Below are positions 28,097 through 36,630 of a stretch of 64,000 nucleotides of DNA, piece after piece (positions within the stretch are counted from its first letter, which is position 1; each line of letters opens with the position of its first letter). The stretch is from Pararhizobium sp. A13. Its GTDB lineage: Bacteria > Pseudomonadota > Alphaproteobacteria > Rhizobiales > Rhizobiaceae. A program made the position numbers and the translations under genes. Under the pieces are notes generated by a model. The model saw nothing but the letters and a program-made list of their open reading frames with translations, was not told the DNA's origin and made no database searches. Where the stretch lies: positions 169,001-233,000 of the forward strand of contig NZ_CP149510.1 of NCBI RefSeq assembly GCF_040126305.1, read 5' to 3'.

Positions 28097-28549
28097 CTAC
28101 TGGTCCTTCTTCGGCTGGGTCACGAGGCCGATGTTCTTGAAGCCGGCCTCCTGGATGCGGGACATGACGTCGGCGATCACGCCGTAGGGCGAGGTGGCGT
28201 CGCCGCGCACAAAAATGCGCTCGCTATAGCCTGTGGTGGCGATCGCCTCGAGCTTGGCCGCGACCTCCTCGACCGGGATCGGCGTTTCCTGCAGGAAGAC
28301 CTGGCCATCGCTCTTGACGGAGATGGTGATAGGCTGCGTTTCGGAATTGAGCGCTTTTGCCTGCGTTTCCGGCAGGTCGATCGGCACGCCGACCGTCATC
28401 ATCGGGGCGGCGACCATGAAGATGATCAAGAGCACCAGCATCACGTCCACGAAGGGCGTGACGTTGATTTCGCTCATGATGGCCTTGCCGCGGCCGCGAC
28501 GGCGGCGTCCGCCACCCGAGCCCTTCGATCCGCCTACTGCCATACCCAT
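28097..28549 (-). CDS. tolR: Tol proton-channel subunit TolR (ExbD family)
   Basis: The 150-residue protein starts with a basic glycine-rich head. A single transmembrane helix at about 31-50 carries the essential aspartate (INVTPFVDVMLVLLIIFMVAAP), and a periplasmic domain follows (GVPIDLPETQAKAL to the end). It works with TolQ as the proton-motive stator of the Tol system. The ATG at 28549 follows GGAG. It lies 27 bases after tolQ and 9 before tolA. Confidence 0.95.
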   Translation of the reverse strand: MGMAVGGSKGSGGGRRRRGRGKAIMSEINVTPFVDVMLVLLIIFMVAAPMMTVGVPIDLPETQAKALNSETQPITISVKSDGQVFLQETPIPVEEVAAKLEAIATTGYSERIFVRGDATSPYGVIADVMSRIQEAGFKNIGLVTQPKKDQ

Positions 28550-28576
28550 AGCAAATACTCCGTCTTTTCGGCCCGG

Positions 28577-29299
28577 TTACTGCGCGGCCTGGCGCGGCTG
28601 CTGCAGCTTCTCGTCGATCTGGCGCGACAGGATGGCCGAGAACTCGTCGGCAAAACCTTCCATGCGAGAGGTGATCTTGCCGGCGTCGGCGGAGAACTTG
28701 TTGTAGGCGATAACCGCGGGGATAGCGGCCAGAAGGCCGATGGCGGTGGCAAGCAGCGCCTCGGCGATACCGGGCGCGACGACGGCAAGGTTTGTCGACT
28801 TCGAACCGGCGATCGCCTGGAACGAGGTCATGATACCGACGACCGTACCGAACAGGCCGACGAACGGACCGGCCGAGCCGATGGTGGCAAGCGAGCCGAG
28901 CCGCGCTTCGAGCACTTCGGACTCCCGCGAAAGCGTGACATCCATCGCCCGGTCGATACGCATCTGCAGGCCGATCGGCGAACGGGCACCGCGCTCGAAG
29001 GATTTCTTCCACTCGCGCATGGCGGAAACGAAGATCGCGCCCATGCCGGAAGTCTGTCGGTCGGACAGTGTCCGATACAGTTCCTCAAGGGACTGTCCCG
29101 ACCAGAACACCTGTTCGAAGGCATCCAGCTGGCGGCGAACCTTGCCGTATTTCAGCGTCTTGTCGACGACGATCGCCCAGGTCCAGACGGAGGCACCAAT
29201 CAGCCCCAGCATCACCAGCTTGACGACGAAACCCGCTTCCATGAAAAGCGACCACAGCGTTACGTCCGTCGTCGCCGCAGCCAATCCAACCTGTTCCAT
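28577..29299 (-). CDS. tolQ: Tol proton-channel subunit TolQ (ExbB family)
   Basis: The 240-residue inner-membrane protein has three transmembrane helices: about 17-40 (SLFMEAGFVVKLVMLGLIGASVWTWAIV in part), 136-160 and 172-195. The MotA/ExbB signature is GLFGTVVGIMTSFQAIAGSKSTNLAVVAPGIAEALLATAIGLLAAIPAVIAYN across the last two. ATG 29299 gives the usual length; a longer reading would add 22 residues. It is the first gene of the tol cluster here. In most relatives ybgC comes directly before it; here ybgC is 1.8 kb away, past genes on the other strand. Confidence 0.95.
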   Translation of the reverse strand: MEQVGLAAATTDVTLWSLFMEAGFVVKLVMLGLIGASVWTWAIVVDKTLKYGKVRRQLDAFEQVFWSGQSLEELYRTLSDRQTSGMGAIFVSAMREWKKSFERGARSPIGLQMRIDRAMDVTLSRESEVLEARLGSLATIGSAGPFVGLFGTVVGIMTSFQAIAGSKSTNLAVVAPGIAEALLATAIGLLAAIPAVIAYNKFSADAGKITSRMEGFADEFSAILSRQIDEKLQQPRQAAQ

Positions 29300-29615
29300 A
29301 GTCTCAAATCCCCGAATCCAAACACCCGGCAAGAGCAGTCTCATGCTCACAGCCAGGTAGCTCAAACGTCATTGTTGCAAGATTGACCCGGCAGCTGCCG
29401 ATAACCGGCCTCATGCCGATCTTTAAGCTTCCTGTCTGCCTTCTTGCGTTCAATCTTGGTGAAAGGATGACGTGCACTGCACAAAACCCTAATATGGGCA
29501 TTAAGACATCATTATGGTTAAGGGAGTGTTACTTTATTGCACTGCAATCGCGACGGGCGAAAGCAGGCGGCAGACCGCTCCGGGAACATTCCATCCCTCG
29601 CCGCGTTAGGCGGCC
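29300..29615. other. Divergent region between tolQ and the 93-residue gene
   Basis: These 316 bases must hold the tol promoter and that of the short gene to the right. I see AT-richer DNA around 29485-29545 and a small palindrome ttgca-c-tgcaa near 29536. I cannot name a firm promoter. Confidence 0.5.
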
Positions 29616-29897
29616 ATGAGCATCAACACACCGAAGAAATCACCGAACCGTCCCGCACGGCCGCATTTCGATCACCGCGACCGCCTCATCCTTGCACTCT
29701 ACGCGCAGCTCCGGGCCGAGCGGGAAACCCGCGAGGCGCTGGAATGGGCGATCGAGAACGACGCGATATCGCCCGAGGTGCTGCAGGCGATGATTTCCGA
29801 CCCCGTGCCCGTCATTACCAGCGAGGATGTGGCAGCCCTTGAACGGCTTCTCGCCCGCGATACGAACACCAGGAACATTCCGCACCAGCCCGCCTGA
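29616..29897 (+). CDS. Short protein of unknown function
   Basis: The 93-residue protein is hydrophilic, with a basic N-terminus (SINTPKKSPNRPARPHFDHRD), a helical middle (LILALYAQLRAERETREALEWAI) and an acidic end. It has no signal peptide and no domain I recognise. The ribosome site is weak (taggcgg before ATG). It lies directly before the decayed ligD remnant and points the same way, so it may have come with ligD or been left at the edge of a deletion. Confidence 0.55.
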   Translation: MSINTPKKSPNRPARPHFDHRDRLILALYAQLRAERETREALEWAIENDAISPEVLQAMISDPVPVITSEDVAALERLLARDTNTRNIPHQPA

Positions 29898-29933
29898 AGC
29901 GAAAAAGGATCGAGACATGGTATCGCGTGTAAC

Positions 29934-30040
29934 ACCAACTGGCTCGCGCCAAAGCTTGTCGCCAAGATCGATTTCACCGAATTTACCGATGATGGCCATA
30001 TCCGCCACGCGGCCTGCGTGAGGACAAGGAGGCAACCGCC
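29934..30040 (+). pseudogene. ligD: Remnant of the C-terminal end of a LigD ATP-dependent ligase domain
   Basis: The frame from 29934 reads TNWLAPKLVAKIDFTEFTDD and then GHIRHA, the typical last segment of the OB-fold of bacterial NHEJ ligases (W-x-x-P-x-L-V-A-x-V-x-F-x-E-x-T-x-D-G). A frame change near 30010 then gives GLREDKEATAV, the motif that closes the ligase domain, in frame with the polymerase gene. No start codon, catalytic KxDG lysine or other ligase motif is left upstream. The ligase part of a once longer LigD has been lost. Confidence 0.75.
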
Positions 30041-31066
30041 GTGACACTGAAATCGGAAAAAACCGTCTCGACGAAATCAGCGCAGAAGAAGGCGGCCAAG
30101 CTCGAAGCGCCCTCGGACGCAACCGCCTCCGCGAGCAAGACGACCCCCAAACGCAAGAAAACCGATGGCGAAGGCGATGTGCTCGGCATCCGCATTTCCC
30201 ATGCCGACCGCCTGCTCTTTTCCGATCCGGACATCACCAAGCTCGACCTCGTCCGCTATTACGGCGTCGTCGCCGACCGCATGCTGCCGTTTGCCGCCAA
30301 GCACCCCGCCTCGATCCTGCGTTGCCCGCAGGGGCCGGACCATCAATGCTTCTACCAGAAACATGCCGGCGAGGGATTTCCGGACGAGATCCACCAGGTG
30401 CCGATCGAGGAATCGGACGGCGACGTCGCGAACTATCTCTATGTCGATGATGCCAGGGGCCTCATCGCTGCCGTGCAGATGGGCACAATCGAGTTTCACA
30501 TCTGGGGCTCGACCGTCGACAAGCTCGACGCGGCCGACCGCCTCGTTTTCGATCTCGATCCAGATCCGAGCGTGACATTTGAAACTGTGAAGACGGCGGC
30601 CGTCTATCTCAGCAAGACGCTTGACGATATCGGCCTGAAATCGCTCGCCATGGTCTCGGGCGGCAAGGGCATCCACGTCATCGTGCCCCTATCCCGCCAC
30701 GCGCCGTGGGAGGATGCCAAGGCGTTTGCCAAGGCGCTTTCCGTCAAGATTGCCGATCAGGACCCGGACCATTACATCGCCACCATGTCGAAGGCGAAGC
30801 GCAAGGGCCGCATCTTCATCGACTGGCTGCGCAATGAACGCGGGGCAACCGCCGTCGCCCCCTATTCGGTCCGGGCCCGCAAGAGAGGTCCGGTCGCGAC
30901 GCCTGTCACCTGGGAGGAACTGACCGACCTCGACGCCGCCAACAGCTTCCGTATTCCGGATATCCTCGGCAGGATCGAAGAGGGAAACGACCCGTGGGCT
31001 GAGGCAAAGGATTGGAAACAGCGCCTGACCAAGGCGATGCTGAAAGCGGCGGGTGCCGAGAGCTGA
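30041..31066 (+). CDS. ligD: LigD polymerase/primase domain protein (truncated LigD)
   Basis: The 341-residue protein opens with a Lys/Thr/Ala-rich linker (1-45), then the NHEJ polymerase domain. ISHADRLLFSDPDITKLDLVRYY starts the fold, the metal-binding pair lies in LVFDLDPDP, SGGKGIHVIVPL holds the nucleotide-binding histidine and IFIDWLRNERGATAVAPYSVRARKRGPVATPVTWEEL is the closing family motif. In complete NHEJ systems this domain fills gaps for Ku-directed ligation. Here it is separate from any ligase, and no ku gene is in the window. GTG 30041 is the first start in frame, but the reading is open upstream through the ligase tail, so the real start is uncertain. Confidence 0.88.
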   Translation: MTLKSEKTVSTKSAQKKAAKLEAPSDATASASKTTPKRKKTDGEGDVLGIRISHADRLLFSDPDITKLDLVRYYGVVADRMLPFAAKHPASILRCPQGPDHQCFYQKHAGEGFPDEIHQVPIEESDGDVANYLYVDDARGLIAAVQMGTIEFHIWGSTVDKLDAADRLVFDLDPDPSVTFETVKTAAVYLSKTLDDIGLKSLAMVSGGKGIHVIVPLSRHAPWEDAKAFAKALSVKIADQDPDHYIATMSKAKRKGRIFIDWLRNERGATAVAPYSVRARKRGPVATPVTWEELTDLDAANSFRIPDILGRIEEGNDPWAEAKDWKQRLTKAMLKAAGAES

Positions 31067-31510
31067 TCAGCCCTGCCCCAAAAACTTCTTTCCCAGCGCT
31101 TCCGGCAGCCGGCGCGGCCGGCCCTGTCCGTTGATCACGGCAATGATCACCTTGGCGGCGATCAAAAGCGTGCCTTCGCGGCGGATTTCCTGGCCCAGCA
31201 CCATCTTGGCACCGCCCGCCTTTTCAGTCGTCGTGGTGATCGTCAGGATGTCGTCCATGCGCGCCGGCGCCTTGAAGTCGATTTCCATGCGATGGACGAC
31301 GAAGACGAGACCTTCCGCGTCCCCCTCGATCGCCAAGGTCGCCTGCTCGACACCCAAAAGCCGCAGATAGTCGGTGCGGGCCCGCTCCATGAAATGCAGG
31401 TAACGGGCATGATAGACGACGCCGGAGAAATCGGTGTCTTCGTAGTAGACCCGCTGCACCAGCCGGTGCCCGTGATCTGTCAGTTCGCCGGAAAGTGCGA
31501 TCAACGTCAT
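31067..31510 (-). CDS. ybgC: Tol-Pal-associated acyl-CoA thioesterase YbgC
   Basis: The 147-residue hot-dog fold thioesterase has the family motif RVYYEDTDFSGVVYHARYLHFMERARTDYLR, with the catalytic aspartate in DTDFSG. YbgC hydrolyses acyl-CoA or acyl-ACP esters and is encoded with tolQRA in most Gram-negatives. The ATG at 31510 is preceded by GAGGTTGTGA. It converges with the ligD fragment, its stop following the ligD stop with no gap. Here it is cut off from tolQ by the ligD island. Confidence 0.93.
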   Translation of the reverse strand: MTLIALSGELTDHGHRLVQRVYYEDTDFSGVVYHARYLHFMERARTDYLRLLGVEQATLAIEGDAEGLVFVVHRMEIDFKAPARMDDILTITTTTEKAGGAKMVLGQEIRREGTLLIAAKVIIAVINGQGRPRRLPEALGKKFLGQG

Positions 31511-31632
31511 TCACAACCTCGGAAGTTTTCTTTTTCCTGTGGCGGAACAAACGCCTTTTGGCAAGCATTGTCGTTCTGTCACATTCCATCCCTATCACCG
31601 TCACATAGTTTTCCAGTGAGGAGATTCCCTGC

Positions 31633-32853
31633 ATGAAGATTGCTGTCCTTGGCGGTGATGGCTTCGTCGGCTGGCCGACGGCCCTGCATTTGTCCGATGC
31701 CGGGCATGACATTCACATTCTCGACAATCTCTCGCGGCGGTGGATCGACACCGAACTCGGGGTCCAATCTCTCACCCCGATGGATTCCATTCAGGAGCGG
31801 ACCCGCATCTGGCACACCGAAACCGGCCGCCGGATCCATTTTCACCTGATCGATCTCGCTCGCGATTACGAGCTCCTCAAAAACTGGCTCGCCGAAAATC
31901 GCCCTGACGCCATCATCCACTTCGCCGAGCAGCGCGCAGCCCCCTATTCGATGAAGAGCGACCGGCACAAGAACTACACGGTCAACAATAACGTCAATGC
32001 CACGCATAACCTCCTGAACGCCTTGGTCGAGATCGGCCTCGACGCGCATCTCGTTCATCTCGGCACCATGGGCGTCTATGGCTATTCGACCGTAGGTGCC
32101 GCGATCCCGGAAGGCTATCTGCCGGTTGGTATCGAGACGCAGGACGGCCGCACCGTCGCCCAGGAAATCCTCTACCCGGCCAATCCCGGCTCGATCTACC
32201 ACATGACCAAATGCCTCGATCAGCTGCTGTTCCAGTTCTACGCCAAAAACGATGGCGTGCGGATCACCGATCTGCACCAGGGCATCGTCTGGGGCACGCA
32301 TACCGAACAGACCCGCCGCCACACCCAGCTGATCAACCGTTTCGACTATGACGGCGACTACGGCACCGTGCTCAACCGTTTCCTCATCCAGGCGGCGATC
32401 GGCTATCCGCTGACGGTGCACGGCACCGGCGGCCAGACCCGCGCCTTCATCCATATCCAGGATTCGGTGCGCTGCATCGAACTCGCTTTGATGAACCCGC
32501 CCCAGCGCGGCGCCCGTGTCGAAATCTTCAACCAGATGACCGAAACACACCGAATTCGCGACCTTGCCGAAATGATCGCCGGCCTGACCGGCTCCGAGAT
32601 CGCCTGGCTGCCCAACCCGCGCAAGGAAGCCGCCGAAAACGATCTCGTCGTGCACAACGAGAAGTTCCGTGAGCTCGGCCTCAATCCGACCACGCTTCAG
32701 AATGGCCTGCTTGCGGAAATCGTCGACGTCGGCAAGAAATACGCTTATCGCGTCGACCGCAGCCGCGTGCCGGCCGTTTCGGCCTGGACGAAGGACATCG
32801 CCACCAAGATCAATCACGATCCGGAAGGCCGGAGGCTGAAATCGGTTTCATGA
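31633..32853 (+). CDS. sqdB: UDP-sulfoquinovose synthase
   Basis: This 406-residue extended short-chain dehydrogenase makes UDP-sulfoquinovose from UDP-glucose and sulfite, the head-group donor of the membrane sulfolipid SQDG. The NAD motif is LGGDGFVGWPTALHL (residues 5-19). The active-site Tyr-Lys lies in SIYHMTKCLD (near 190). HFAEQRAAPYSMK and HQGIVWGTHTEQT are typical of SqdB. The ATG at 31633 follows GAGGAG. It is first in the operon and overlaps sqdD by 4 bases (ATGA). Confidence 0.96.
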   Translation: MKIAVLGGDGFVGWPTALHLSDAGHDIHILDNLSRRWIDTELGVQSLTPMDSIQERTRIWHTETGRRIHFHLIDLARDYELLKNWLAENRPDAIIHFAEQRAAPYSMKSDRHKNYTVNNNVNATHNLLNALVEIGLDAHLVHLGTMGVYGYSTVGAAIPEGYLPVGIETQDGRTVAQEILYPANPGSIYHMTKCLDQLLFQFYAKNDGVRITDLHQGIVWGTHTEQTRRHTQLINRFDYDGDYGTVLNRFLIQAAIGYPLTVHGTGGQTRAFIHIQDSVRCIELALMNPPQRGARVEIFNQMTETHRIRDLAEMIAGLTGSEIAWLPNPRKEAAENDLVVHNEKFRELGLNPTTLQNGLLAEIVDVGKKYAYRVDRSRVPAVSAWTKDIATKINHDPEGRRLKSVS

Positions 32854-33722
32854 CGCAACCCGCTCTGGTTTCAGAGGGCATCACCCCTTCCGGTCCCGCC
32901 GGATCGCGTAGTGCGTTCGTCACGCTGGTGACGAACGCCGACTACGCCATGGGAGCGACCGCGCTTGCCCGCTCCATACGCTTGACAGACACCAGCGCCG
33001 ATATGGTCGTCCTTCACACCGGTGGCGTCGAACCCGATCGGCTCGTCCCGATTGCCGATCTCGGCTGTCGCCTCGTCGCCACCGACCTCTTGCCGCTGTC
33101 GGACGCCTTCAACGAACGTCATGCGCGCAAGAGCATCCATCACACCGCCCCTTTTACCAAAGGCCGCAAACCCGATTTCCACTCGCCACTCGACAACTTC
33201 TGCAAGCTGCGGCTCTGGCAGCTGACGGAATACGATCGCTGCATCTTCATCGATGCTGACGCGCTGGTCCTGAAGAACATCGACCGCTATTTCGCCTATC
33301 CCGAATTTTCCGCAGCACCCAACGTCTACGAGAGCCTTGCCGACTTTCATCGATTGAACTCGGGCGTTTTCGTAGCCGCCCCGTCGCTTTCAACCTTCGA
33401 AGCCATGTTGACACGGCTGGATGCACCCGATGCCTTCTGGCCACGCACCGACCAAACCTTTCTGCAAAATTTCTTCCCCGACTGGCACGGCCTGCCCGTC
33501 ACGATGAACATGCTGCAATATGTCTGGTTCAACATGCCGGCGCTGTGGGACTGGGCGTCGATCGGCGTGCTGCACTACCAATACGAAAAACCTTGGGAAA
33601 AGGACCACCCGAAAGAAGAAAGGCTGCAACCTCTGATCGATCTCTGGCATGCTTTCTTCACCGGCGAAAACATCCCGGAGATTACCAACCTGCCAAATCC
33701 GGACCTGCCAAACCCGGACTGA
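32850..33722 (+). CDS. sqdD: Glycosyltransferase family 8 protein SqdD
   Basis: The 290-residue glycogenin-like GT8 enzyme has an N-terminal nucleotide-sugar fold (SAFVTLVTNADYAMGATALARSIR), the metal-binding DxD in RCIFIDADALVLKNID, then LNSGVFVAAPS and the C-terminal HYQYEKPWEKDHP. In the sqdBDC operon of rhizobia and Rhodobacter this protein is thought to transfer sulfoquinovose to diacylglycerol. Its start overlaps the sqdB stop. The last ten residues come from a tandem 15-bp repeat (LPNPD twice, 33690-33719). Confidence 0.9.
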   Translation: MTQPALVSEGITPSGPAGSRSAFVTLVTNADYAMGATALARSIRLTDTSADMVVLHTGGVEPDRLVPIADLGCRLVATDLLPLSDAFNERHARKSIHHTAPFTKGRKPDFHSPLDNFCKLRLWQLTEYDRCIFIDADALVLKNIDRYFAYPEFSAAPNVYESLADFHRLNSGVFVAAPSLSTFEAMLTRLDAPDAFWPRTDQTFLQNFFPDWHGLPVTMNMLQYVWFNMPALWDWASIGVLHYQYEKPWEKDHPKEERLQPLIDLWHAFFTGENIPEITNLPNPDLPNPD

Positions 33723-33735
33723 ATTCAGGAAGCTT

Positions 33736-34632
33736 ATGACCCGCGTTCTCGTTTCCGGCGGCACCGGCTATGCCGGCCGCTTCATCGTCGAGCACCTGCT
33801 GGCAGGCGGCTACAAGGTCACCGTCGGCGGCCGCACCGCGCCCGAACCGGGCTTCTTTTCGAAGGACGTTCCCTTCGTTCCCCTGATCCTCGATCCCGAA
33901 GCAGACCAGATCGAGGCCTTCGACCATATCTACTATTTTGTCCACGCGGCCTTCGACCACCTGCCGGGCAAATATCGCGGCGGCGAAGGCGACGATCCAG
34001 ACGGGTTCCGCCGCGCCAATCTGGACGGAAGCGTGCGGCTTTTCGAAACCGCGCGCGATGCCGGTGTTCGCCGCTGTGTTTTCCTGTCGAGCCGTGCCGC
34101 CTATGGCCCGCAAGCAGCCGGTGCTCTTCTGACGGAAGACATGCCTGCCAAGCCCCATACGCTGTACGGCGAGGTAAAGCTGCAGGCCGAACGCAGCCTT
34201 CTTTCGCTTTGCGGCCACGGCTTCGTCACGACAAGTCTCAGAGCGACTGGCATCTACGGTCCCTCGGGGCCGGGCCGAAAACACAAATGGGCTGCGCTTT
34301 TTGAGAACTACCTGTCAGGAACGATCGTCGGGCACCGTGCCGCGACGGAAGTACATGGCGAGGATGTCGCCAAAGCCGTGCGGCTGATGCTTGAGGCCGA
34401 CGCCATGCGGATCAATGGCGAGACCTTCAACGTGTCGGATATCCTAACTGACAACCACGAAATCCTCTCCATCCTTCAGCGGGTGACCCACTGTCCGCAT
34501 CCGCTGCCGGAAGCAGCGGATGCGGACAGTGCCGCCTATAATCCGATGGGAACCTGCAAGATCGAGGCACTGGGCTGGAAGCCTGGCGGCAGAGATTTGC
34601 TGCGGTGGACGGTTGAACAGCTCGCTTCATAA
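33736..34632 (+). CDS. sqdC: NAD-dependent epimerase/reductase SqdC
   Basis: The 298-residue extended short-chain dehydrogenase has the dinucleotide motif VSGGTGYAGRFIVEHLLAGG (residues 5-24). The catalytic YxxxK is probably in LYGEVKLQAE near 155. It is the third gene of the sulfolipid operon; its exact step is not settled even in studied species. The ATG at 33736 follows AGGAAG, 13 bases after sqdD. A perfect 19-bp inverted repeat is embedded in frame near the end (34489-34531) and encodes about 14 residues (CPHPLPEAADADSA). Confidence 0.9.
   Translation: MTRVLVSGGTGYAGRFIVEHLLAGGYKVTVGGRTAPEPGFFSKDVPFVPLILDPEADQIEAFDHIYYFVHAAFDHLPGKYRGGEGDDPDGFRRANLDGSVRLFETARDAGVRRCVFLSSRAAYGPQAAGALLTEDMPAKPHTLYGEVKLQAERSLLSLCGHGFVTTSLRATGIYGPSGPGRKHKWAALFENYLSGTIVGHRAATEVHGEDVAKAVRLMLEADAMRINGETFNVSDILTDNHEILSILQRVTHCPHPLPEAADADSAAYNPMGTCKIEALGWKPGGRDLLRWTVEQLAS
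34489..34531. repeat. Perfect 19-bp inverted repeat inside sqdC
   Basis: The left arm is cactgtccgcatccgctgc (34489-34507) and the right arm gcagcggatgcggacagtg (34513-34531), with loop cggaa. It is in frame and codes for hydrophilic residues between two conserved blocks. It is not followed by a T run and is far from the stop. Confidence 0.95.
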
Positions 34633-34716
34633 GATCAAGGCACGGGCCGGCAAACGCTCGCCCCGAAGTCGCGCACGGCATTGAACGGCCTGGGCGGCGT
34701 GGTGGCGCGTTCGCCT

Positions 34717-35589
34717 TCAGCCGAGGTCTACGACGACGATTTCCGGCGGCGAACCGAGACGAAAGGGCATGATCGACGTGCCGAGTCCGCCGGAAACGAT
34801 CAGGTTACGGTTATCCTCGACGATATGGCCATAAGCATAGCGGTTGCGGAAGCGTGATGGGACGATGGGAGAATAGCCAAAGACACGGATTTGTCCGCCA
34901 TGCGTGTGCCCCGAAAGGGTCAGTGATACGCGATCCGGCACCGTCGGAAAAACATCCGGCTCATGCGCCATCAGGATAACGGGTGCCTCCCCGCTGATCT
35001 GCGCCATCGTTGCGGGCAGGTCATCCATCCCCGGCCATGGCCCGATCTGATCCGCAAGCCCTGCGAGCCAGAACGAACGGCCATCCTTCTCTAAACACAC
35101 CGCGCGATTGTCGTAGACCGCTACATTGATCGATGAAAGCGCGCCGTGAACAAGTGTCGGTCCCTTTCCGGCAGCCATCGCTCCCGGATCGTCCAACCAG
35201 TCATGATTGCCCAGCACCGCGTGGACGCCGAGCGGTGCCGACAGACGGGCGAGCTCGCGGGCCCAATCCTCCGGCGCGACATGGCCGGCGCTTAATCGCA
35301 TGCCGGACAAAAAGTCCCCCAGCAGCAGGATCATGTCACCACCAAGACCGTTGGCCTGCTCGCAGATCTCGCCGATCCGCCGAGGCGACATCCAGGGTGT
35401 GCAGGCATGAATGTCTGCAAGCACGACCAGCCTCAATTTCAATCCGGCCGGCCAATTGTTCGGGACGAGACGATACCGCGTTACGCGCGGCTGCCGGGCC
35501 GGCTCTATCCCGACGGCATAAGCGCCGGTCGCCATGCCACTCAGCAACAAACTCGCGAATGCCCCTAGAAAGCCGCGCCGTGTGATCAA
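34717..35589 (-). CDS. Exported calcineurin-like metallophosphoesterase (YkuE/YaeI type)
   Basis: The 290-residue protein begins with a twin-arginine signal (ITRRGFLGAFASLLLSGMATGAYA). The five metallophosphoesterase motifs follow in order: LADIHA, LLLGDFLSG, LGNHDW, LMAHEPD and SGHTHGGQIR. It should bind two metals and hydrolyse a phosphoester outside the cytoplasm or at the membrane; the substrate is unknown. The start is TTG at 35589, directly after the ruvB stop codon, and is supported because the Arg-Arg motif begins there. It probably shares the ruv transcript. Confidence 0.85.
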   Translation of the reverse strand: MITRRGFLGAFASLLLSGMATGAYAVGIEPARQPRVTRYRLVPNNWPAGLKLRLVVLADIHACTPWMSPRRIGEICEQANGLGGDMILLLGDFLSGMRLSAGHVAPEDWARELARLSAPLGVHAVLGNHDWLDDPGAMAAGKGPTLVHGALSSINVAVYDNRAVCLEKDGRSFWLAGLADQIGPWPGMDDLPATMAQISGEAPVILMAHEPDVFPTVPDRVSLTLSGHTHGGQIRVFGYSPIVPSRFRNRYAYGHIVEDNRNLIVSGGLGTSIMPFRLGSPPEIVVVDLG

Positions 35590-36630
35590 TCAATCGTCCT
35601 CTTGGAACAGGCGGAACTGGGTGGTTTCCAGATCCTTCGGCACCTGCAATCCAAGATGTTTCCATGCATTTGCGGTCAAAACACGTCCGCGCGGCGTACG
35701 CTGGATAAAACCCTGCTGGATCATATAGGGCTCGATGATGTCCTCGATCGCATCGCGCGGCTCCGAAAGCCCGGCAGCGATCGTTTCAATGCCGACGGGA
35801 CCGCCGCCGAAATTGAGCGCGATCATGGTCAGATAGCGCTTGTCCAATTGATCCAGTCCCATATTGTCGACCAGAAGCCGCGTCAGCGCCTCGTCGGCGA
35901 TCTGCTTGGTAACGGCTTCGGCCTTTGCCACCTCGGCGAAATCGCGCACCCGGCGCAACAGCCTGCCGGCAATACGCGGCGTTCCGCGCGAGCGTCGGGC
36001 AATTTCGCGGGCACCGTCGTCGGTCATGCCAAGCCCCATCAGCCGGGCGCCGCGCCGAACGATCAGCTCCAGTTCTTCGACCGTATAGAAGCTCAACCGC
36101 ACCGGAATGCCGAAACGATCGCGCAACGGCGTCGTCAGAAGGCCGAGCCGCGTGGTGGCGGCGACCAGCGTAAACTTGGACAGGTCGATCTTCACCGAGC
36201 GCGCCGCCGGTCCTTCGCCGATGATCAGGTCGAGCTGAAAGTCCTCCATCGCCGGATAGAGGATTTCCTCGACCGCCGGGTTGAGCCGGTGGATTTCATC
36301 GATGAACAGCACATCGCGGTCTTCGAGATTGGTTAGAAGCGCCGCGAGATCGCCCGCCTTGGCGATCACCGGTCCCGAGGTCGAGCGGAAATTGACGCCG
36401 AGTTCCTTGGCCATGATCTGCGCCAGCGTCGTCTTGCCGAGGCCGGGCGGGCCGACGAACAGCACGTGATCCAACGCCTCGCCGCGGTTCTTCGCCGCCT
36501 CGATGAACACCTTGAGATTGGCACGCGCCTCCGCCTGACCGGTGAACTCGTCGAGCGACTGCGGCCGCAGCGTCGTATCGAGGTCCTCGCCCCGCTTTTC
36601 CGGTGTGATCAGACGTGCGGCATCGGTCAT
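35590..36630 (-). CDS. ruvB: Holliday junction helicase motor subunit RuvB
   Basis: The 346-residue AAA+ ATPase has Walker [13 protein letters not shown], Walker [17 protein letters not shown], the sensor stretch [20 protein letters not shown] and the C-terminal winged helix ([21 protein letters not shown]). It drives branch migration with RuvA. The ATG at 36630 overlaps the stop of the upstream vapC by 4 bases (ATGA), so ruvB translation is probably coupled to the toxin gene, an unusual arrangement. Length and motifs are normal. Confidence 0.97.
   Translation of the reverse strand: MTDAARLITPEKRGEDLDTTLRPQSLDEFTGQAEARANLKVFIEAAKNRGEALDHVLFVGPPGLGKTTLAQIMAKELGVNFRSTSGPVIAKAGDLAALLTNLEDRDVLFIDEIHRLNPAVEEILYPAMEDFQLDLIIGEGPAARSVKIDLSKFTLVAATTRLGLLTTPLRDRFGIPVRLSFYTVEELELIVRRGARLMGLGMTDDGAREIARRSRGTPRIAGRLLRRVRDFAEVAKAEAVTKQIADEALTRLLVDNMGLDQLDKRYLTMIALNFGGGPVGIETIAAGLSEPRDAIEDIIEPYMIQQGFIQRTPRGRVLTANAWKHLGLQVPKDLETTQFRLFQEDD

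Noticed and set aside
28052..29386. Open frame of 444 codons on the plus strand
   Set aside because: Antisense to tolR and tolQ, which are unmistakable; His/Asp/Arg-rich shadow.
29827..30021. 64-codon frame between the short gene and the ligD fragment
   Set aside because: It runs through the end of the 93-residue gene and through the ligase tail in a different frame from the recognisable ligase peptide.
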